From an uncultured Acholeplasmataceae bacterium (GTDB lineage: Bacteria; Bacillota_I; Bacilli_A; Acholeplasmatales; Acholeplasmataceae): 8,624 nt of DNA. Positions within the stretch are counted from its first letter, which is position 1; each line of letters opens with the position of its first letter. The notes under the pieces were generated by a model. The model did not search any database. It saw nothing but the letters and a program-made list of their open reading frames with translations, and was not told where the DNA came from. The translations under genes were made by a program, and so were the position numbers. Below, in pieces: positions 6,572-8,624 of this stretch. Where the stretch lies: NCBI GenBank assembly GCA_937983315.1, contig CALKAH010000297.1, positions 1-8,624 of the forward strand, in the 5' to 3' direction.

Positions 6572-6782
6572 AAAAGCATAGAGGTAGCGATGCAGATGAG
6601 TAGGATTTGGAGCCGGCAGGCGACGAATAATCCGAAAGGTAACCATCGCCGAATGGGCACCTGGGCACGGGTGAGACCATGGGGTTATAAGAAACACTTA
6701 TAACACTCCTACGAAAGTAGAGGCGCTAGCGAAAGTGGAATATTTTTTCATCTTTTAAAGTGTCCTCTCGGATGCTTTTTTT
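6572..6782 (+). promoter_or_regulatory. Lysine riboswitch (L box) with transcription-termination platform
   Basis: The leader carries the conserved L-box blocks in order: AGAGGTAGCG, GATGAGTAGG, CCGAAAGG, CATCGCCGAA and CATGGGG. They line up with the known T. maritima and B. subtilis lysine aptamers. I can draw the helices. P1 is weak, 6576-6581 with 6726-6730, with one bulge. P2 is GCGATG (6587-6592) with CATCGC (6644-6649), and inside it GGATT (6603-6607) with AATCC (6629-6633). P3 is ATGG/CCAT plus CACC/GGTG (6653-6680). P4 is the 8-bp GTTATAAG helix (6684-6704). P5 is CTAC-GAAA-GTAG (6709-6720). A terminator follows at 6757-6782. When lysine binds, P1 should hold and transcription should stop before the importer genes. 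Confidence 0.9.
6757..6782 (+). terminator. Riboswitch-controlled intrinsic terminator
   Basis: Stem AAAGTGTCC (6757-6765) with GGATGCTTT (6770-6778), nine pairs including two G-T wobbles, loop TCTC, ending in a run of seven T (6776-6782). It lies between the lysine aptamer and the first gene, as expected of an attenuator. The competing pairing of 6764-6768 and 6772-6779 with 6572-6584 would break it. Confidence 0.8.
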
Positions 6783-6801
6783 GTTCAAAAAACAAAGAAA
6801 G

Positions 6802-6806
6802 AAGGA
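6802..6806 (+). promoter_or_regulatory. Ribosome binding site that sets the lipoprotein start
   Basis: AAGGA seven bases before ATG 6814. It excludes the in-frame upstream start at 6760, which lies inside the terminator hairpin and would put a charged stretch before the signal peptide. Confidence 0.8.
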
Positions 6807-6813
6807 AGAGAGA

Positions 6814-7650
6814 ATGAAAAAGGTTTTATTTTTTGTTGTGATGCTAGTTGGTGCAGTTGCACTTGCATCCTGTAGCTCAAATGAGCAGTTTGATTTAGAT
6901 GTAGAAACAGAGTTTGTGGTGGGTCTTGAAGCAGCCTACGCACCTTTCAATTGGTCAACATCGGTTGAAAATGAATTCTCAGTCCCCCTTGCTGGTCAAC
7001 CAGGTGTCTTCGTGGATGGTTATGACGTAGTTGTATCATCGATGATTGCTGATGAACTCGGTTTAGATTTAGTGATTAAAGCCATTGATTGGGATGGACT
7101 GATCCCAGCTTTACTCTCTGGTGAAATTGATATGATTATTGCAGGGATGAGCCCAACCGCAGAACGTGCTGAAACGGTTGCCTTCTCTGATGAATACTTC
7201 CGATCAGAACAAGTTGTGGTCGTTTCAACCGGTGGTGCATATGCCCATGCAACATCCTTAGCTGACTTCAACGGTGCCCGTGTTGTTGCTCAACTTGGAA
7301 CGCTACAAGATGACCTCATTGATCAAATTACAGGTGTTAATCACTTAGATCCTTTGGATACCTATGCACTGCTTGCGACTGCGGTTGCACAAAATGCAGC
7401 GGATGCATTTATTGCTGAACTTCCTGTTGCACAAGGTATGGTTGCGACCAACAGCAATCTCACGATTATTCGTTTTACTGGAGAAAATGGATTTACTGTA
7501 TCCGATGAAGATGTGATCGTTTCGGTTGCTCTTCGTCAAGAAGATGTGAACTTACTTGCAGCTGTGAATGAAGCTCTTGCAGGTATTTCTGCGGATACTC
7601 GCAATCAAATCATGGCAGAAGCATTAGAAAGACAAGATAACGCATCATGA
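6814..7650 (+). CDS. Amino acid ABC importer substrate-binding lipoprotein (probably lysine)
   Basis: A 278-residue extracellular binding protein of the polar amino acid family (SBP family 3, related to HisJ, ArgT and GlnH). It starts with a lipoprotein signal peptide: MKK, a hydrophobic core, and lipobox LASC with the lipidated Cys at 20. Family motifs are GLEAAYAPFNW (37-47), GYDVVVSSMIADELGLDL (69-86), and WDGLIPALLSGEIDMIIAG followed by SPTAERAETVAFSDEYF (93-129). By family knowledge R118 should hold the ligand carboxylate. In ADAFIAELPVA (196-206), Glu202 stands where an Asp commonly binds the ligand amino group. Length is normal. It is the first gene after the lysine riboswitch and overlaps the permease gene (ATGA), so the lysine call comes from the riboswitch; from sequence alone other basic or polar amino acids are possible. 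Confidence 0.93.
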   Translation: MKKVLFFVVMLVGAVALASCSSNEQFDLDVETEFVVGLEAAYAPFNWSTSVENEFSVPLAGQPGVFVDGYDVVVSSMIADELGLDLVIKAIDWDGLIPALLSGEIDMIIAGMSPTAERAETVAFSDEYFRSEQVVVVSTGGAYAHATSLADFNGARVVAQLGTLQDDLIDQITGVNHLDPLDTYALLATAVAQNAADAFIAELPVAQGMVATNSNLTIIRFTGENGFTVSDEDVIVSVALRQEDVNLLAAVNEALAGISADTRNQIMAEALERQDNAS

Positions 7651-8399
7651 TGGTTTTTGCAACACTTCCACCTAAAGATGAATTTTTGAATACGATCTTC
7701 TACTTGGTTGAACGTTATTCAGGCTTTTTCATCCGAGGTGTTCTCATTACATTATTATTATCGGTTGTTGGAACATTGGGAGGATTTATTCTCTCCCTTT
7801 TTCTGACGTTATTAAGAACCACAGATGTTGATCACAGACGCGACACATGGTTGACAAGAACGCTGAAAAGACTTGGACGAGGATTTTCTGTCACCTACAT
7901 CACTGTGTTTCGTGGAACACCAATGATTGTACAAGCCATGATTTTCTATTATGGCATCTCTCCACTCAGACTGTCCTGGTGGACACCACTGATTGCTGGA
8001 TTAGTTGTGGTTACACTGAATACAACAGCTTATATTGCAGAAGTCATTCGTTCGGGGATCAACGGTGTGGATAAAGGTCAAATGGAAGCAGCCAGATCTT
8101 TAGGTTTTTCACGTCGTGAAGGCATGTTTTTAATCGTTTTACCACAGGCCATCAAAAATTCATTACCCGCGATTGGTAATGAGTTTATTGTCAATCTCAA
8201 AGATACAGCTGTGCTATCTGTCATTGGTGTCTTTGACTTATTCCGTGCAACCCAATCAGCAACATCCTCAAACTTTCGGGTGGTTGAGGGTTTCTTTATT
8301 GCAGCGATCATCTATTTAATTCTCACGTTCATGACATCCAAAGTCGTCCAACGATTAGATGTTGCGATGGAAGCTGGAAAGGAGAATGCGCATGCCTAA
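7647..8399 (+). CDS. Amino acid ABC importer permease (HisM/GlnP type)
   Basis: A 250-residue inner-membrane channel subunit of a polar amino acid importer. Hydrophobic segments lie at about 29-56, 82-103, 112-133, 174-197 and 213-232. The FRGTPMIVQ motif (88-96) is typical of the family. The cytoplasmic EAA loop that docks on the ATPase is clear: EAARSLG at 147-153, continuing through RREGMFLIVLPQAIKNSLPAIGNEF. The gene begins inside the previous stop (ATGA at 7647-7650) with no strong ribosome binding site, so it probably relies on coupled translation. Its end overlaps the ATPase start by 8 nt. Only one permease gene is seen, so the channel may be a homodimer unless another lies beyond the window. 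Confidence 0.94.
   Translation: MMVFATLPPKDEFLNTIFYLVERYSGFFIRGVLITLLLSVVGTLGGFILSLFLTLLRTTDVDHRRDTWLTRTLKRLGRGFSVTYITVFRGTPMIVQAMIFYYGISPLRLSWWTPLIAGLVVVTLNTTAYIAEVIRSGINGVDKGQMEAARSLGFSRREGMFLIVLPQAIKNSLPAIGNEFIVNLKDTAVLSVIGVFDLFRATQSATSSNFRVVEGFFIAAIIYLILTFMTSKVVQRLDVAMEAGKENAHA
8378..8384 (+). promoter_or_regulatory. Ribosome binding site for the importer ATPase
   Basis: AAAGGAG, seven bases before ATG 8392, inside the end of the permease gene. It confirms the start of the ATPase, which overlaps the permease stop. Confidence 0.8.
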
Positions 8400-8624
8400 A
8401 CCCATCCTCGAGATTCAAAACATTCATAAACGTTTTGGACAGCAATATGTTTTAAATGGCATCAACTTAGATGTCTACGAAAAAGAAGTCGTCACCATCC
8501 TTGGTTCATCAGGTTCTGGTAAAACGACACTTCTTCGCTGTCTTAATCTGCTCCATGAACCTGATGATGGACATATATTTTTCATGGGTTCCGATTTAAT
8601 TGGTACGACACCCACTCTTGTAGG
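8392..8624 (+). CDS. Amino acid ABC importer ATP-binding protein (partial, cut by window end)
   Basis: The first 77 codons of an importer ATPase of the GlnQ/HisP type; the gene runs off the right edge. The visible part reads MPKPILEIQNIHKRFG, then an aromatic A-loop region (QQYVLNGINL). A complete Walker A, GSSGSGKTT, lies at about residues 38-46 and is followed by LLRCLNLLHEPDDG, the usual wording in this subfamily. Q-loop, signature and Walker B lie beyond the window, so whether the enzyme is intact cannot be judged. The start is set by AAAGGAG at 8378-8384, and the gene overlaps the permease stop by 8 nt, in the normal binding protein-permease-ATPase order. Confidence 0.93.
   Translation, partial: MPKPILEIQNIHKRFGQQYVLNGINLDVYEKEVVTILGSSGSGKTTLLRCLNLLHEPDDGHIFFMGSDLIGTTPTLV

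Noticed and set aside
6565..6782. T-box leader as an alternative reading of the 6565-6782 leader
   Set aside because: The T-box sequence (GGTGGNACCGCG type) is absent, whereas the L-box blocks GATGAGTAGG, GAAAGG and CGCCGAA occur in order with matching helices.
6760..6813. Longer start for the substrate-binding protein
   Set aside because: It lies inside the terminator hairpin and would place a lysine/arginine-rich stretch before the lipoprotein signal; ATG 6814 has AAGGA at the right distance.
7020..8311. Short frames opposite or within the binding protein and permease genes
   Set aside because: They overlap well-supported family members over their whole length and show no start signals.
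1..8624. Mycoplasma-type code with TGA as Trp
   Set aside because: Several genes end at TGA exactly where overlaps or terminators place their ends, and Trp is encoded by TGG throughout, so the standard bacterial code applies.

Overview
The window looks like chromosomal DNA of a low-GC Gram-positive bacterium (Firmicutes or a standard-code mollicute relative such as the Acholeplasma/Izemoplasma group). The grounds are AT-rich codon use, strong AAGGAG-type ribosome binding sites, TTGACA/TATAAT-type promoters with 17-bp spacers, TGA used as a stop while TGG encodes Trp, a lipoprotein-type substrate-binding protein, and an L-box (lysine) riboswitch. The taxonomic guess below phylum level is weak. 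No phage, insertion sequence, CRISPR array or transposon is visible.

Layout. (1) 14-943, + strand: an unrecognised two-helix membrane protein with a helical soluble C-terminal part. It ends in a hairpin terminator shared with a convergent tRNA-Thr(GGT) gene at 964-1037, - strand, which has its own promoter at 1057-1085. (2) 1165-2588, + strand: a promoter, then a membrane-anchored endonuclease I family nuclease, then an overlapping small protein of unknown function, closed by a terminator. (3) 2598-6164, + strand: a promoter and two half-size ABC exporters joined by an ATGA overlap. Their nucleotide-binding motifs are complementary (one degenerate, one canonical ATP site), so they should form one heterodimeric exporter. 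(4) 6188-6507, + strand: a monocistronic cold-shock protein gene with its own promoter and terminator. (5) 6530 to the window end, + strand: a consensus promoter, a lysine riboswitch of about 210 nt with an intrinsic terminator, and a translationally coupled ABC importer operon (lipoprotein, permease, ATPase). The ATPase runs off the window.

How the parts work together. The riboswitch gives the last operon a likely substrate: a polar amino acid importer of the His/Gln/Lys type under lysine control is best read as a lysine importer, shut off by transcription termination when lysine is plentiful. The flanking strand 5' of the aptamer can pair over 13 base pairs with the terminator region, which suggests how the switch is thrown. 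The exporter pair and nuclease are ordinary accessory or housekeeping functions with no visible link to lysine.

I found no clear candidate for a wholly new system. The least explained items are the first membrane protein, the small protein overlapping the nuclease gene, the unusual antiterminator geometry of the riboswitch, and an A-C mismatch in the T stem of the tRNA.
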